Counted from the first letter of the stretch, positions 1-9,076 are shown. The stretch is 34,133 bases of DNA from Chlorobiota bacterium (GCA_013153865.1 JAADDR010000058.1:1-34133); one strand, 5' to 3'. The notes: generated from the letters alone by a model not told the origin. Numbers and translations: made by a program.

Positions 1-304
1 AGTCGGAATAATCTAACCTCGATATATTATCCGGAACGAAAGCCGCAAAAATATTAGTCTCAACGGAATTTGTGTAAACCGGTTCTTCTTCTTTTTCTGT
101 TTTCATGCTATCGATTACGGAGTTTTGAACCGGTGCATTATATTGTTCGGACGAATAATCAGGCATAAGTTCTTCGATTAAATAAGGTATTTCGAATCCT
201 GTATCCGTAAGAACTTTTGCGGTATAAGAATCTATTATTTCCGTAACCGTTCCGCCTCCGACATCGTTCAGAAATTTCACTTTATCTCCCTGTTTTATCT
301 TCAT
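1..304 (-). CDS. DUF2027/Smr-domain protein, N-terminal part (runs off the window)
   Basis: This reading frame starts at an ATG at 302-304 on the minus strand and stays open to the window edge, so only about the first 101 residues are present. The protein begins MKIKQGDKVKFLNDVGGG and continues with a segment reading GFEIPYLIEELMP. This is the N-terminal signature of the Bacteroidota DUF2027 family, a small beta-rich domain followed in full-length members by more beta structure and a C-terminal Smr (MutS2-related nuclease-like) domain. The Smr part would lie beyond the window and is not seen. The biochemical role of the family is not established. A -7 promoter box lies 17 nt upstream of the start, and a bidirectional terminator separates the gene from its minus-strand neighbour, so it is probably transcribed independently. 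The family call is made from the N-terminal motif only. Confidence 0.8.
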   Translation of the reverse strand, partial: MKIKQGDKVKFLNDVGGGTVTEIIDSYTAKVLTDTGFEIPYLIEELMPDYSSEQYNAPVQNSVIDSMKTEKEEEPVYTNSVETNIFAAFVPDNISRLDYSD

Positions 305-320
305 AGAATTTAATTTTGTC

Positions 321-329
321 GCAAAAGTA
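321..329 (-). promoter_or_regulatory. -7 box for the DUF2027 gene
   Basis: On the minus strand this reads TACTTTTGC, an exact match to the Bacteroidota -7 consensus TAnnTTTGC. Its end is 16 bases from the ATG at 304, giving a predicted leader of about 10 nt. No clear TTG lies 19 bases further upstream, so only the -7 half supports the call. Confidence 0.5.
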
Positions 330-352
330 AGTTTTTTATTTCAAAAGAAAAT

Positions 353-389
353 AAAAAAAGCAACCCGTAGAACAAGGTTGCTTTTTTTT
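353..389. terminator. Bidirectional rho-independent terminator
   Basis: AAAAAGCAACC pairs with GGTTGCTTTTT around a 10-base loop, so the hairpin has an A-tract on one side and a T-tract on the other. It lies just past the stop codon of the minus-strand T9SS cargo gene (stop at 406). It should end that transcript before it enters the DUF2027 gene. Confidence 0.8.
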
Positions 390-405
390 GTTAATAAAAA
401 GATTG

Positions 406-3400
406 TTACTTATTAATAATAATTTTTGAAATTATAGGATTATTATCATAATTTATATGAATAAAATATATCCCTCCGGAAATATTTGTGATATCAAAAG
501 TATTTAATCCTTTATTTAAATTAGATTTTTCAAAAATTATTTTACCTGAAATATCCGTAATTTTCAAACTTGCCTTAGAGAAATCGTTACTGAACATTAT
601 GTTAAACATTCCGTTATTGGGATTAGGATATATGTTTATTCCGTATTTATCAATATCCGTAATTGATGATGCAACAGAAAGAACGGCAGCGTCTGAAACG
701 ACTTCGTCCGAACATGCATTTGAAACAGTAACGTTATATGAACCTGCATCAGATTCCGCAACAGGATTTATTGTTAATACAGGACCCGTACTTCCGCTTA
801 CGGAACCTCCGTCAGACAAATCATTTCCGTCTTTTTGCCATTGATATGTTAAACCGGAACCCGTAACGGTAATACTGAAAGAAACATTATCTCCTGCCGT
901 TGCATTAACATCAGCAGGTTGGTCTGTTATTACAGGAGCTTCATAAAATGATAAAGTTGCACTGTTTGATGTAACCGGCGAACCGCAATCAGCAGAAACC
1001 ACACAAGCATAACTGCCCAAATCACTTGAAGTTACCCCGGTAACAGTATATGATGCCGAAGTTGCTCCGGCAATATCGCTTCCGTCTTTTTGCCATTGAT
1101 ATGTAGCATTTGTACCTTCCGCCGTTACGGAGAATGTAGCATCTCCTCCTTCACAAACCTCGGTATCAACAGGTTGAGAATTAATTACAGGAATGTAACA
1201 TGTAGAAGCAATACCGGTTAAAGCCGGTTTTAAATAACAAACATCAGTATTAAAATATTCGTAAACTGCAAAATGGTATTCAGTTGAGGCATTTAGTCCC
1301 GTAATACTTACAGAGTTTCCGGTTCCGTTATAAACAACAAAATTTCCTGTTCCGATTTCATCTCCGCTGCCGAAAGCCGCATCGGCAGAATAAGTTGTAC
1401 CGCTGCCCGGATTTACATCAACCATACTTTCTTCATGAGCTAAAACAATAACGGCGTCTCCGTTTCCTCTTGTCCAGGTAACCGTAATGTCATTCATATT
1501 TTGAACCGTTTGGGAAAAAGCCGATGCCTGTAATGAAGGAGCCGTACAAGCCGGTGTTCCGTCTACGGTAATATCATCTATCGCTACACCGTACCCGTAT
1601 TGCCCGGTAGCTTCAAAAGCTATAAAGTATGTAGAACTCAAATCAGGCAAATCAATAGTTTCTTCCGTCCAAGAAGAAATATCATTCGTATATGTTTCCA
1701 GCAAATTCCATGTTCCGGATGATGATGTTTTATAATAAATTCTCAATTCGTCTTGATCACCCGACCAATTAGCTTGAGTATGCCAGAAAGTTAAAGTAGC
1801 ATCTGATAAATTCGATAAATCCATTGCCGGGGTTATTAATTTACTGACGTCAGCTGTCCAAGAACCGTTATAGAACAGAGCATTATAACTTCCGCTGTGT
1901 GCAGATGCGGGATTTCCGTTATGTCCTCCGTTTTCATAAGTCCATTCGGTACCTTCATAAGACCAACAATTAGGTAAAGTTCCTCCTTCAAAATCTTCCG
2001 TAAACGGAAAAGAGGTAACTATTCCGCATAATGTATAAGTATTTGCATCAACTCCGGGAGAATAAGAAGTTCCGTTAAGATTAGACCATGCTCTGTAAAA
2101 ATATTGAGTTGAAGCATTTAAACCTGTATGACTGTATGAAGTTCCGTTTCCGTAAGTAAGGACGGTACCTCCGCCGGGGATTGCATCTCCGGGATTGTAT
2201 GTTGTTCCGTCGGCGGGAGTTCCGAAAGTTCCGTCGGCAGACCATGCCAATAAAACATTATCGCCTTCCGCATTTAAGTCCCAATCTAAATCAATTTGAG
2301 AAACAGAAACTCCGCTTGCGGATAAATTAGCAGGATCTCCGTTTAAAGTAGCTCCTTGAGTTGTTATACCGTCCGTATAGGTACTGTTTGATTGGTAAGA
2401 CCAAGCTCTGTAATAATAGGTAGTAGCAGGATTTAAACCTGTATGACTGTATGAAGTAGGAGTTGTTCCGTAAACAAGAACGACACCTCCGCCGGGTATT
2501 GCATCTCCGGGATTGTATGTTGTTCCGTCGGCAGGAGTTCCGAAAGTTCCGTCGGCAGACCATGCTATTAAAGCCGGATCTCCGTCAGAGTTTAAAGTCC
2601 AAGACAAGTCTATTTGCGTAGTACTGACTCCTTGTGCGGTAATATTCGGATTAACAGGATCGGATATTTGAAAAGAATACACTCTTGTTCCCGCGTTACC
2701 TCCTGATTTCAGATATTCTCCCGTATGCCAGAACGTAACACCGTCCGGATCTACACAAGTTTGCGAATAATCACCGTTTCTGTTTGTTCCGGTTTGAGCA
2801 GATTCACCGGGTTGCACAATTGTTTCAGCTAAAGTCATGGTTCCGAGGGCATCTCCCGCTTTTCTGCCGGTATAAGCCAAACTCATATAAGTATCCGTAC
2901 CGTTACCTTTTGCATAGCATAAAGCAATATCTCCCATATCATTCATTGCCGCACTGCTCATCCAATAATAATCTGTTCCGGGAGCATAAATTCCTTGTTG
3001 ATATATAGACCAACTGTCGTCAGTCTGATCTTGTCTTAATTCACACCAAAATATTCCTCTTTGAGAAGAACTTATTTTTACTGCCCATGTAAGCAGAACG
3101 GTATTATAGCCCGACCACTTTTTCCACTGAGCTCTGTACATTAAAGCTCCGCCTATACCGTCAAGCATTTGAGAAGTTCCCGGTTGCGGAATATCATCCC
3201 ATCCGGAATCATAGGAAGAATCAAAAGATTGAGTTGAAAGAGCTCCTACATTAGTAACTGTCATAGTCAAATTATTCCAATCTACCGATGCATTATAAAT
3301 ATTTACAGCATCAATATTTCCTCCGCCCCAGCCGTCATCGGAATACGTAAAGATTGTACACGGAGTTCCCGCGTCAGGCAAAACACCGTCTGAAGCATCA

Positions 3401-4257
3401 GCAGGAAGAGGAACGAAAAAACCGTTCGGTTGCGGAGGATTGAAAGTTTGATAGACAGCTTCCGCCGTTCCGTCTCCGGCAAGCATTTTATCTCTGTTAA
3501 AAGCAAATATTTTTTGATCATAATTTGCCGTCATATAATATCCGTCTTGCCAAACGGAAAATTTAAGATAATCAGGAAAATCAGGAGATGTAAATGTATA
3601 AGTATACCATTCTCCGGTAGGATCATCGGTTTTAGATACCGCAATATATATTTCATTATTACCTCCTGTATGAAATTGTGCTAAAAACCATCTGCCGGCC
3701 GCTTTATCATACAAAACTATCGGGTCTCCGGAATTATCGGTAGGCGGATCCCATAAATCTCCGAGATTTCCGCTTAAAACAATATTGCCGTTTGTTTTAT
3801 CGTAAATTGCATAAGTTGTTGCATTAATCATTTGAATATAATAATTAATTCCTGCTGCTCCGGAAGGATCAAAAGGTCTGAAACCTGAAGCTGTTTGCCC
3901 TGCCCAATTTTGCAACAAAGCTTTCCCTGCTTTAGTTTTTCCGAAATTTCGTTGTATCAACGAAGGATCATTACCGTAAGCAGGACCGTCTTTTTCTGCC
4001 GTAAAAATAAACTCTTGCACGGGTTTATCTTCATTATCGGGATACTCTGTAAACGGATAAGACTTATTTTCCGTAACAGGGTGTTCTGCCGCAATTTCTC
4101 TTAGCGGTTTTGTAACTTTAAAATCAGAACATCGAATAGCGTGAGATTCACTTCCCCACACTACTTTCATCATTGCTCCTTTCATTTCTGTTTTTTGAGA
4201 ATTACCTGCAAAATAAATCAGCATAAATGCGGTAATTAAAAATAGATTTCTTTTCAT
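406..4257 (-). CDS. Large secreted multidomain protein with T9SS type A sorting domain
   Basis: This is a secreted, probably cell-surface protein of 1283 residues. I start it at the ATG at 4255-4257 because MKRNLFLITAFMLIYFAGNSQ is a textbook signal peptide; a longer frame to 4320 only adds an unlikely leader. The order is: a large N-terminal domain of about 500 residues that I cannot name; two fibronectin type III-like repeats (about 540-745); a cleaved-adhesin/MAM-like domain (about 745-900, starting FPFTEDFEGG and ending VAIDDITVDG); a third repeat of the kind common in T9SS cargo (about 905-1015, with GTTYSADAAFGSG); two Ig-like domains (about 1020-1100 and 1104-1190, each with YQWQKDG); and a C-terminal sorting domain from INIYPNPNNG to the end. 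The sorting domain implies export by T9SS and attachment to or release from the surface. The substrate is unknown. It shares an upstream element with the other T9SS cargo gene (7880-9076). Confidence 0.9.
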   Translation of the reverse strand: MKRNLFLITAFMLIYFAGNSQKTEMKGAMMKVVWGSESHAIRCSDFKVTKPLREIAAEHPVTENKSYPFTEYPDNEDKPVQEFIFTAEKDGPAYGNDPSLIQRNFGKTKAGKALLQNWAGQTASGFRPFDPSGAAGINYYIQMINATTYAIYDKTNGNIVLSGNLGDLWDPPTDNSGDPIVLYDKAAGRWFLAQFHTGGNNEIYIAVSKTDDPTGEWYTYTFTSPDFPDYLKFSVWQDGYYMTANYDQKIFAFNRDKMLAGDGTAEAVYQTFNPPQPNGFFVPLPADASDGVLPDAGTPCTIFTYSDDGWGGGNIDAVNIYNASVDWNNLTMTVTNVGALSTQSFDSSYDSGWDDIPQPGTSQMLDGIGGALMYRAQWKKWSGYNTVLLTWAVKISSSQRGIFWCELRQDQTDDSWSIYQQGIYAPGTDYYWMSSAAMNDMGDIALCYAKGNGTDTYMSLAYTGRKAGDALGTMTLAETIVQPGESAQTGTNRNGDYSQTCVDPDGVTFWHTGEYLKSGGNAGTRVYSFQISDPVNPNITAQGVSTTQIDLSWTLNSDGDPALIAWSADGTFGTPADGTTYNPGDAIPGGGVVLVYGTTPTSYSHTGLNPATTYYYRAWSYQSNSTYTDGITTQGATLNGDPANLSASGVSVSQIDLDWDLNAEGDNVLLAWSADGTFGTPADGTTYNPGDAIPGGGTVLTYGNGTSYSHTGLNASTQYFYRAWSNLNGTSYSPGVDANTYTLCGIVTSFPFTEDFEGGTLPNCWSYEGTEWTYENGGHNGNPASAHSGSYNALFYNGSWTADVSKLITPAMDLSNLSDATLTFWHTQANWSGDQDELRIYYKTSSSGTWNLLETYTNDISSWTEETIDLPDLSSTYFIAFEATGQYGYGVAIDDITVDGTPACTAPSLQASAFSQTVQNMNDITVTWTRGNGDAVIVLAHEESMVDVNPGSGTTYSADAAFGSGDEIGTGNFVVYNGTGNSVSITGLNASTEYHFAVYEYFNTDVCYLKPALTGIASTCYIPVINSQPVDTEVCEGGDATFSVTAEGTNATYQWQKDGSDIAGATSASYTVTGVTSSDLGSYACVVSADCGSPVTSNSATLSFYEAPVITDQPADVNATAGDNVSFSITVTGSGLTYQWQKDGNDLSDGGSVSGSTGPVLTINPVAESDAGSYNVTVSNACSDEVVSDAAVLSVASSITDIDKYGINIYPNPNNGMFNIMFSNDFSKASLKITDISGKIIFEKSNLNKGLNTFDITNISGGIYFIHINYDNNPIISKIIINK
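2167..2565. repeat. Pair of near-identical 81-bp direct repeats inside fibronectin-like modules
   Basis: The copies at 2167-2247 and 2485-2565 differ at only two positions by eye and are 318 bp (106 codons) apart. They encode the GTFGTPADGTTYNPGDAIPG segment of two consecutive fibronectin-like repeats. Flanking parts of the two modules are clearly more diverged. Confidence 0.85.
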
Positions 4258-4305
4258 AAAAAATAAATTTAGATGGTTTAATATATTCTTATTTGATAAT
4301 TCCAA

Positions 4306-4320
4306 ATAAAAAAGTTGCAT
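4306..4320 (-). promoter_or_regulatory. Shared upstream element of the T9SS cargo genes, copy 1
   Basis: On the minus strand this reads ATGCAACTTTTTTAT and ends 48 bases before the start codon at 4257. Nearly the same sequence precedes the other T9SS cargo gene (9133-9148). GCAAC followed 16 bases later by ATC could be an ECF-sigma-type promoter; that reading is inference. Confidence 0.45.
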
Positions 4321-4336
4321 ATTTTTATTGTATATA

Positions 4337-4355
4337 TTTTAACAAGATGTTAAAA
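4337..4355. promoter_or_regulatory. Perfect 8-bp dyad in the T9SS-cargo/queA intergenic region
   Basis: TTTTAACA and TGTTAAAA flank the three bases AGA as a perfect inverted repeat. It lies directly upstream of the queA -7 box and covers the place where its -33 element would be. It has the shape of an operator for a dimeric regulator, but AT-rich dyads also arise by chance. Confidence 0.35.
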
Positions 4356-4358
4356 TCT

Positions 4359-4367
4359 TATATTTGC
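4359..4367 (+). promoter_or_regulatory. -7 box for queA
   Basis: TATATTTGC is an exact match to TAnnTTTGC. The queA ATG begins 12 bases after it, so the predicted transcript start is within about 5-8 nt of the start codon. There is no TTG at the expected -33 position (TTT instead). Confidence 0.6.
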
Positions 4368-4378
4368 ACAAAAAAAAC

Positions 4379-5587
4379 ATGGCTTTTTTAAACATAAATA
4401 TCAATGATTTTAATTATAATCTTCCGGAAACCGAAATTGCAAAATATCCTTTGCCAAACCGCTCGGATTCTAAGTTATTAATATACAACAAGGGAAAAAT
4501 ATATGATAAACATTTTAAAGATTTGCCCTCTATATTACAAAAAAACGATTTGCTGATTTTTAATACTACAAAAGTTATCCGGGCACGATTGATATTCAGA
4601 AAACTTACAGGTGCAAAAATAGAAATTTTTTGTTTAGAACCTCATGCCCCGTCGGATTACGAACAAATTTTTCAAGAAACGGAAAGTTGCAAATGGAAAT
4701 GTGCCGTAGGAAATCTGAAAAAATGGAAACAAGGCAAATTAATTGCCGAATATACCGTAAACGGGAAAAAAATATCATTGGAAGCAAAAAGAGTTGACGG
4801 TTTAAATAATTACCAAATAATTGAACTAAAATGGAATAACAAAAACATAACTTTCGGCGATATTTTGGAACATGCAGGTAAAACACCGGTTCCTCCATAT
4901 TTAAAAAGAGATTCGGAAGAAATAGACAAGAATCGTTATCAAACCGTTTATTCGGAACAAAAAGGTTCGGTTGCGGCGCCTACCGCGGGACTTCATTTTA
5001 CGGAAGAACTCATAAAAAAATTGAAAGACAAAGGAATAAAAACGGCAAACCTGACTTTGCACGTTGGAGCCGGAACTTTTAAACCCGTAAAATCCGATTT
5101 TATTAAAGACCACGAAATGCATACGGAGCATTTTATTGTCGGGAAAGAACTGATTTTATCATTAATGTCAAACAAAAACAATAATGTTGCGGTAGGAACA
5201 ACAAGTGTAAGAACTATCGAAAGTCTTTACCTGCTCGGTGTAAAACTGCAAAAAGACAAAAATCCCGAAGCTCTGCATCTTTCACAATGGGAAGCATATA
5301 ACTTGCCTTTGACATTATCGCCGAAAGAGGCATTAACAAATATTTTGTCTTACATGGATAAAAATAAAACGGAATATTTTGAAGCAAGCACGCAGATAAT
5401 GATTGTTCCGGGATATAAATTTAAGATGACGGATAAGCTGATAACTAATTTTCACCAACCTAAAAGCACGCTTTTACTTTTAGTTGACGCTTTTATAGGA
5501 AACGACCGAAAAAAAGTTTACGATTATGCTTTAAAAAATAATTTCAGATTTTTGAGTTACGGAGACAGTTCTATTTTAATTCCGTAA
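4379..5587 (+). CDS. queA: S-adenosylmethionine:tRNA ribosyltransferase-isomerase
   Basis: QueA transfers and isomerises the ribosyl moiety of S-adenosylmethionine onto the 7-aminomethyl-7-deazaguanine at position 34 of Asn, Asp, His and Tyr tRNAs, giving epoxyqueuosine. The 402-residue length fits the Bacteroidota form of the family. Recognisable blocks are the N-terminal PLPNRSDSKLLIY and LLIFNTTKVIRARL, the central SVAAPTAGLHFTEEL, LHVGAGTFKPV, GTTSVRTIESL and the C-terminal NFHQPKSTLLLLV. I start at the ATG at 4379 rather than an in-frame TTG at 4364, because the TTG lies inside the -7 box. It is the first gene of a short plus-strand run with the phosphatase (36-nt gap) and pgeF (18-nt gap). 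No functional link between the three is evident. Confidence 0.95.
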   Translation: MAFLNININDFNYNLPETEIAKYPLPNRSDSKLLIYNKGKIYDKHFKDLPSILQKNDLLIFNTTKVIRARLIFRKLTGAKIEIFCLEPHAPSDYEQIFQETESCKWKCAVGNLKKWKQGKLIAEYTVNGKKISLEAKRVDGLNNYQIIELKWNNKNITFGDILEHAGKTPVPPYLKRDSEEIDKNRYQTVYSEQKGSVAAPTAGLHFTEELIKKLKDKGIKTANLTLHVGAGTFKPVKSDFIKDHEMHTEHFIVGKELILSLMSNKNNNVAVGTTSVRTIESLYLLGVKLQKDKNPEALHLSQWEAYNLPLTLSPKEALTNILSYMDKNKTEYFEASTQIMIVPGYKFKMTDKLITNFHQPKSTLLLLVDAFIGNDRKKVYDYALKNNFRFLSYGDSSILIP

Positions 5588-5623
5588 TTTTTTTATATTT
5601 TTACATAATAAAAAAGTCCCGCA

Positions 5624-7048
5624 TTGAACAAATTTATAGCAAATCTTTTAGGTAATTCGGAAGATTTTCCTCTTAATCACAGAATTCTTAATGCCGCACT
5701 TATATTAGGCGCATTGTTAGGCATTCAGGCGTCGGCGGCAAATGCTTTGTTAGACTTGCCGCCGATAACGGTATATGCCACTTTAATAATGACGTTATTT
5801 TTACTGGTTCTTTATTATTTTTCAAGAAAACAGAAACTTTTTACGTTTCCTGTTTATACGGCAATACTTATTAACACACTGGTATATACTCCAGTAATGT
5901 GGATTTCGAACGGAGGATCATCCGGAGGATTTCAATATTATTTATTTGTTTACGCTACTCTCATAGTAGCAACAATTCGAAAAAAAAGAATGATTGTTTT
6001 ACTCATATCATTAAGCATACTTGTCTTTTTAGGATTACTTTATTTCGAATATACTTATCCCGAAAAGATATTACAATATCCGACAAGAGAAGATAAATAT
6101 GCGGATTTAATAATAGGGTTTATTTTCGTATTATCGGGAGTTATATATATGTTTTATGTTTATACTGTTCAATACGAAAAAACGAATACCGAATTATCCT
6201 TAAAAAATGCCGAACTCGAAAGACATAATATAAAATTACAAAAACATCAAAACAAGATAGAAACGCAAAGCAAGATATTGGAAAATCAAAACTTGCACAT
6301 TAAAGACAGCATAAATTACGCACAAAAAATCCAAAAAGCTGTTTTCCCTTCACTCGAAATATTAAAACGCAACACAAAAGATTCGTTTTTAATATACTTA
6401 CCGAAAGAAAAAATAGGCGGAGATTTTTATTATTTTACCAAAATAAAAGATTTTTTCGTGGTTGCAATTGCCGACAGCACCGGACACGGAGTTCCGGGAG
6501 GATTTATGTCGATGCTCGGAATTACAATACTCGAAGAAATAATAAAAAGAAAAGAAGTTTTTAATGCGGCAAAAGTTCTCGATAAATTCAGAGAAGAAAT
6601 TATAAGTTCGTTAGACCAAAAAAACATACTTTCTACAACAAACGACGGTTTTGATGCGGCAGTTTGTATTTTCGATACCAAAAAAAATATTTTAAGCTAT
6701 GCCGGAGCTAATCTTCCTCTTATACTTTTACGAAAAAAAAATATAATATCTTATGCTCCGGACGAAATGCCCGTAGGAACATACATAACAATGAAACCTT
6801 TTAAAAACAACATAATAAACATACAGGAAGACGATATATTATATTTATTTACCGACGGCATTACAGACCAGTTCGGAGGAAGCAAAAATCAAAAATTTTC
6901 TTTCCACAGATTAAAAAAAATACTGACGGATAATGCGGACGAACCCTTATTTATACAAAAAGAACAATTGAAAAAAATGTTTCGCAATTGGAAAGGAAAA
7001 CAAAAAAGAACAGATGATGCTCTGATAACAGGATTTAAACTTATTTAA
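5624..7048 (+). CDS. Membrane-bound SpoIIE/PP2C-type serine phosphatase
   Basis: This 474-residue protein has about six transmembrane segments in its first 190 residues, then a coiled-coil linker (about 190-240), then a PP2C-like SpoIIE phosphatase domain (about 250-474). The phosphatase carries the expected metal-binding acidic motifs: GGDFYY, IADSTGHGVPGGFMS and LFTDGITDQFGG. In this family such proteins dephosphorylate a protein partner, often an anti-sigma-factor antagonist; the partner here is unknown and no anti-sigma or STAS gene is adjacent. The N-terminal membrane region may sense a signal. The best start is a TTG at 5624, since the next in-frame ATG would fall inside a membrane segment. 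A near-match -7 box (TATATTTT, 5594-5601) precedes it, so it may have its own promoter as well as read-through from queA. Confidence 0.85.
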   Translation: MNKFIANLLGNSEDFPLNHRILNAALILGALLGIQASAANALLDLPPITVYATLIMTLFLLVLYYFSRKQKLFTFPVYTAILINTLVYTPVMWISNGGSSGGFQYYLFVYATLIVATIRKKRMIVLLISLSILVFLGLLYFEYTYPEKILQYPTREDKYADLIIGFIFVLSGVIYMFYVYTVQYEKTNTELSLKNAELERHNIKLQKHQNKIETQSKILENQNLHIKDSINYAQKIQKAVFPSLEILKRNTKDSFLIYLPKEKIGGDFYYFTKIKDFFVVAIADSTGHGVPGGFMSMLGITILEEIIKRKEVFNAAKVLDKFREEIISSLDQKNILSTTNDGFDAAVCIFDTKKNILSYAGANLPLILLRKKNIISYAPDEMPVGTYITMKPFKNNIINIQEDDILYLFTDGITDQFGGSKNQKFSFHRLKKILTDNADEPLFIQKEQLKKMFRNWKGKQKRTDDALITGFKLI

Positions 7049-7066
7049 CAATTATTTTTTCTTTTT

Positions 7067-7864
7067 ATGAAAATAATCGAAACCGAAAAAACAGTTTTAT
7101 TCAAATTCGATAAACTTTCGAAAAATTCGGACATAAATCATTTTGTATCATCACGTATTTTAAAAAAATCAAACTATGATTTGAATATAAGTTTAGAATC
7201 AGGAAGCGAAAAAAACATAATCATCGACAACAGAAAAATTCTATCCGAAGCGGTAAAAATACCTCTCGAAAATTTCGTAATGCAAAATCAGGTTCACGGC
7301 AATAAAGTAAGCATAATTACAAAACACGACAAAGGCAAAGGCGTTTACGAACACAAAACGGCAATTACCGACAGCGATGCAATGATTACCGACATACCCG
7401 GAATATGCCTTTTTATTTTTGCCGCCGATTGTGTTCCGGTTTTATTTTTCGATACCGAGAAAAAAGTTGCAGGTGCGGCACATTCGGGTTGGAAAGGAAC
7501 GGTAAAAAACATATCAGGCAAAACTGTAAAAAAGATGAATGAAACATTCGGTTCAAAACCGGAAAACATAATTGCATGCATCGCTCCTCATATATCAGGG
7601 AAAAATTACGAGACAGGTGAAAATGTCGTAACCGAAGTAAGAAAAGTATTCGACGATACAACCGAATTGCTAAAACTTAACAGAAAAACCGGAAAATATC
7701 ATTTTAATCTCGAAAATGCCGTAAAACACCAACTTATAAAATCAGGAATACCGGAAAACAACATAGAAACTTCCGGATATTGTACTTTCGACGATAATAA
7801 TCTGTTTTTTTCGGCAAGAAAAAAAGATGCCGGCAGATTCGGCGCCGGCATTATGATTTTATAA
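7067..7864 (+). CDS. pgeF: Peptidoglycan editing factor / multicopper-oxidase-like YfiH family protein
   Basis: This 265-residue protein belongs to the YfiH/PgeF (DUF152) family. In Escherichia coli, PgeF removes L-Ser wrongly placed in UDP-MurNAc peptides; other members have been reported as laccase-like or purine nucleoside enzymes. The His-Cys-His metal site of the family is visible in NQVHGNKV (His), FAADCVPVLFFD (Cys) and AGAAHSGWKGTVKNI (His). Further family blocks are TDSDAMITDIPG and NIIACIAPHISGKNYE. The length is close to the usual 240-270. The ATG at 7067 follows the phosphatase by 18 nt without a clear promoter, so the two are probably co-transcribed. The 3' end faces the convergent T9SS gene with only 15 bases between stops and no obvious terminator. 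Confidence 0.9.
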   Translation: MKIIETEKTVLFKFDKLSKNSDINHFVSSRILKKSNYDLNISLESGSEKNIIIDNRKILSEAVKIPLENFVMQNQVHGNKVSIITKHDKGKGVYEHKTAITDSDAMITDIPGICLFIFAADCVPVLFFDTEKKVAGAAHSGWKGTVKNISGKTVKKMNETFGSKPENIIACIAPHISGKNYETGENVVTEVRKVFDDTTELLKLNRKTGKYHFNLENAVKHQLIKSGIPENNIETSGYCTFDDNNLFFSARKKDAGRFGAGIMIL

Positions 7865-7879
7865 TTATTTATCTGAAAT

Positions 7880-9076
7880 TTAATTTTTAGAAATAACAAC
7901 TTTTCGGACCATACCGTCATTTATTTTCAATAAATAAATTCCGTTATCAAAACTTTCCGTATTAATTTTTATGTTATTTCCGGTATAATATTGCGACATA
8001 ACCGTTTTCCCGGATATTGTCGTCAGCTCTACTTTAGTCTGCATACCGTTATTATTCAGACTTATATTCAAACTGTTACCGGCAGGATTAGGGTAAATAT
8101 TAAATTTATCGGTATTTTCGCCGACAGATACATTTTCCGCCTCCGCTTTATATATTCCGGAGTTTAAACATACATATACATTACCGTTGCTGTCGGATGC
8201 AATGCCTTCGGCTTTTCCGCTGCCGAAAGTATCCGGTGCGCCGGCATCAAATACCGTATTGCCGTCATAATAATATACGCCCGAGTTCTTATCGGCAAAC
8301 CAAATATTTCCGTAAGAATCTTCCGTTATGGAATATATTTCCTGATAATCATCTTCGGGCATTGTTGCAACTGTAGTCCATGAATTTCCGTCAAATTTAG
8401 AAAGTGCATTATCTCCGCCTACCCAAATATTATTATCCGAGTCGCAATAAATTGCCGACGGCGAAACAACAATCATATTGGAAGTACTGTCATAACTTGT
8501 CCACGAAGTACCGTCAAAAACATTTACATATCCTTTATCCTCATTATATATATCAACTCCGAGCAAATAACCCTTACCGTTATTATCAAAACAAACTCTT
8601 GTAAAGAAAGCTCCTTTAATTCCGTCGGAAGTTGTATAAGTTGTCCAATTATTACCGTCATAAAAATATGCTCCGGTTGTTTCTCCCGCCGCTAATACAT
8701 CTCCGTTTTTTGCCGCAATATCAGTAATTCCGTTATCGCTGAGTTCGTCTCCCGAGTTTCCGGAAGGAAAATTCGTATATCCTGTTCCGTCATATTTAGA
8801 AACACCTCCGTAAGCGGATATCCAAAAATCCGAACCGTCTCTGCTGATACCTACAACATTACTTGAAACTATACCCGAAGTGTGATCTGTTACGGAACTT
8901 CCGGATTTCTCAAAAAATCCGCTTCCTTGAACTATAAACCATAAACTGTCATTTTCGTCAAAAGCAATACCGGTAGGATAATCTCTCGATAAATACAGAC
9001 TCCAATCAACAGTTTGAGCATTGCTCGAAAAAATCAAAACTAAAGAAAAAATAAAAATAAAAGTAAACTTTTTCAT
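7880..9076 (-). CDS. Secreted two-component-regulator-type propeller protein with T9SS sorting domain
   Basis: A 398-residue secreted protein. MKKFTFIFIFSLVLIFSSNAQ is a signal peptide, which fixes the start at 9076. Residues about 22-320 form repeated blades of the ligand-sensor propeller kind, with motifs such as DSLWFIVQGSGF, NNIWVGGDNALSKFDG and NIWFADKNSGVYYYDG. The last 75 residues are a T9SS type A sorting domain beginning FNIYPNPAGNSLNIS, with the usual GIYLLKI and terminal KVVISKN. There are no membrane, kinase or DNA-binding domains, so the propeller stands alone as an exported protein and not as a hybrid sensor. Its ligand is unknown. The upstream region carries a near-copy of the ATGCAAC element found before the cargo gene at 406-4257, suggesting common control. 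Confidence 0.88.
   Translation of the reverse strand: MKKFTFIFIFSLVLIFSSNAQTVDWSLYLSRDYPTGIAFDENDSLWFIVQGSGFFEKSGSSVTDHTSGIVSSNVVGISRDGSDFWISAYGGVSKYDGTGYTNFPSGNSGDELSDNGITDIAAKNGDVLAAGETTGAYFYDGNNWTTYTTSDGIKGAFFTRVCFDNNGKGYLLGVDIYNEDKGYVNVFDGTSWTSYDSTSNMIVVSPSAIYCDSDNNIWVGGDNALSKFDGNSWTTVATMPEDDYQEIYSITEDSYGNIWFADKNSGVYYYDGNTVFDAGAPDTFGSGKAEGIASDSNGNVYVCLNSGIYKAEAENVSVGENTDKFNIYPNPAGNSLNISLNNNGMQTKVELTTISGKTVMSQYYTGNNIKINTESFDNGIYLLKINDGMVRKVVISKN

Noticed and set aside
488-844. A 118-codon open frame opposite the sorting domain of the large T9SS protein
   Set aside because: It is antisense to the Ig and sorting-domain coding sequence and has no independent coding signs.
2167-2565. Direct repeats considered as a CRISPR or mobile repeat
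   Set aside because: Only two copies exist, in frame and 106 codons apart inside a fibronectin-like coding region.
4258-4320. N-terminal extension of the T9SS cargo protein upstream of 4257
   Set aside because: The signal peptide starts at the internal Met, and the extension overlaps the proposed promoter element.
6721-6760. Runs of eight to nine A in the phosphatase gene as programmed frameshift sites
   Set aside because: The reading frame continues intact and similar A-runs occur throughout the AA-rich Lys codons of this genome.
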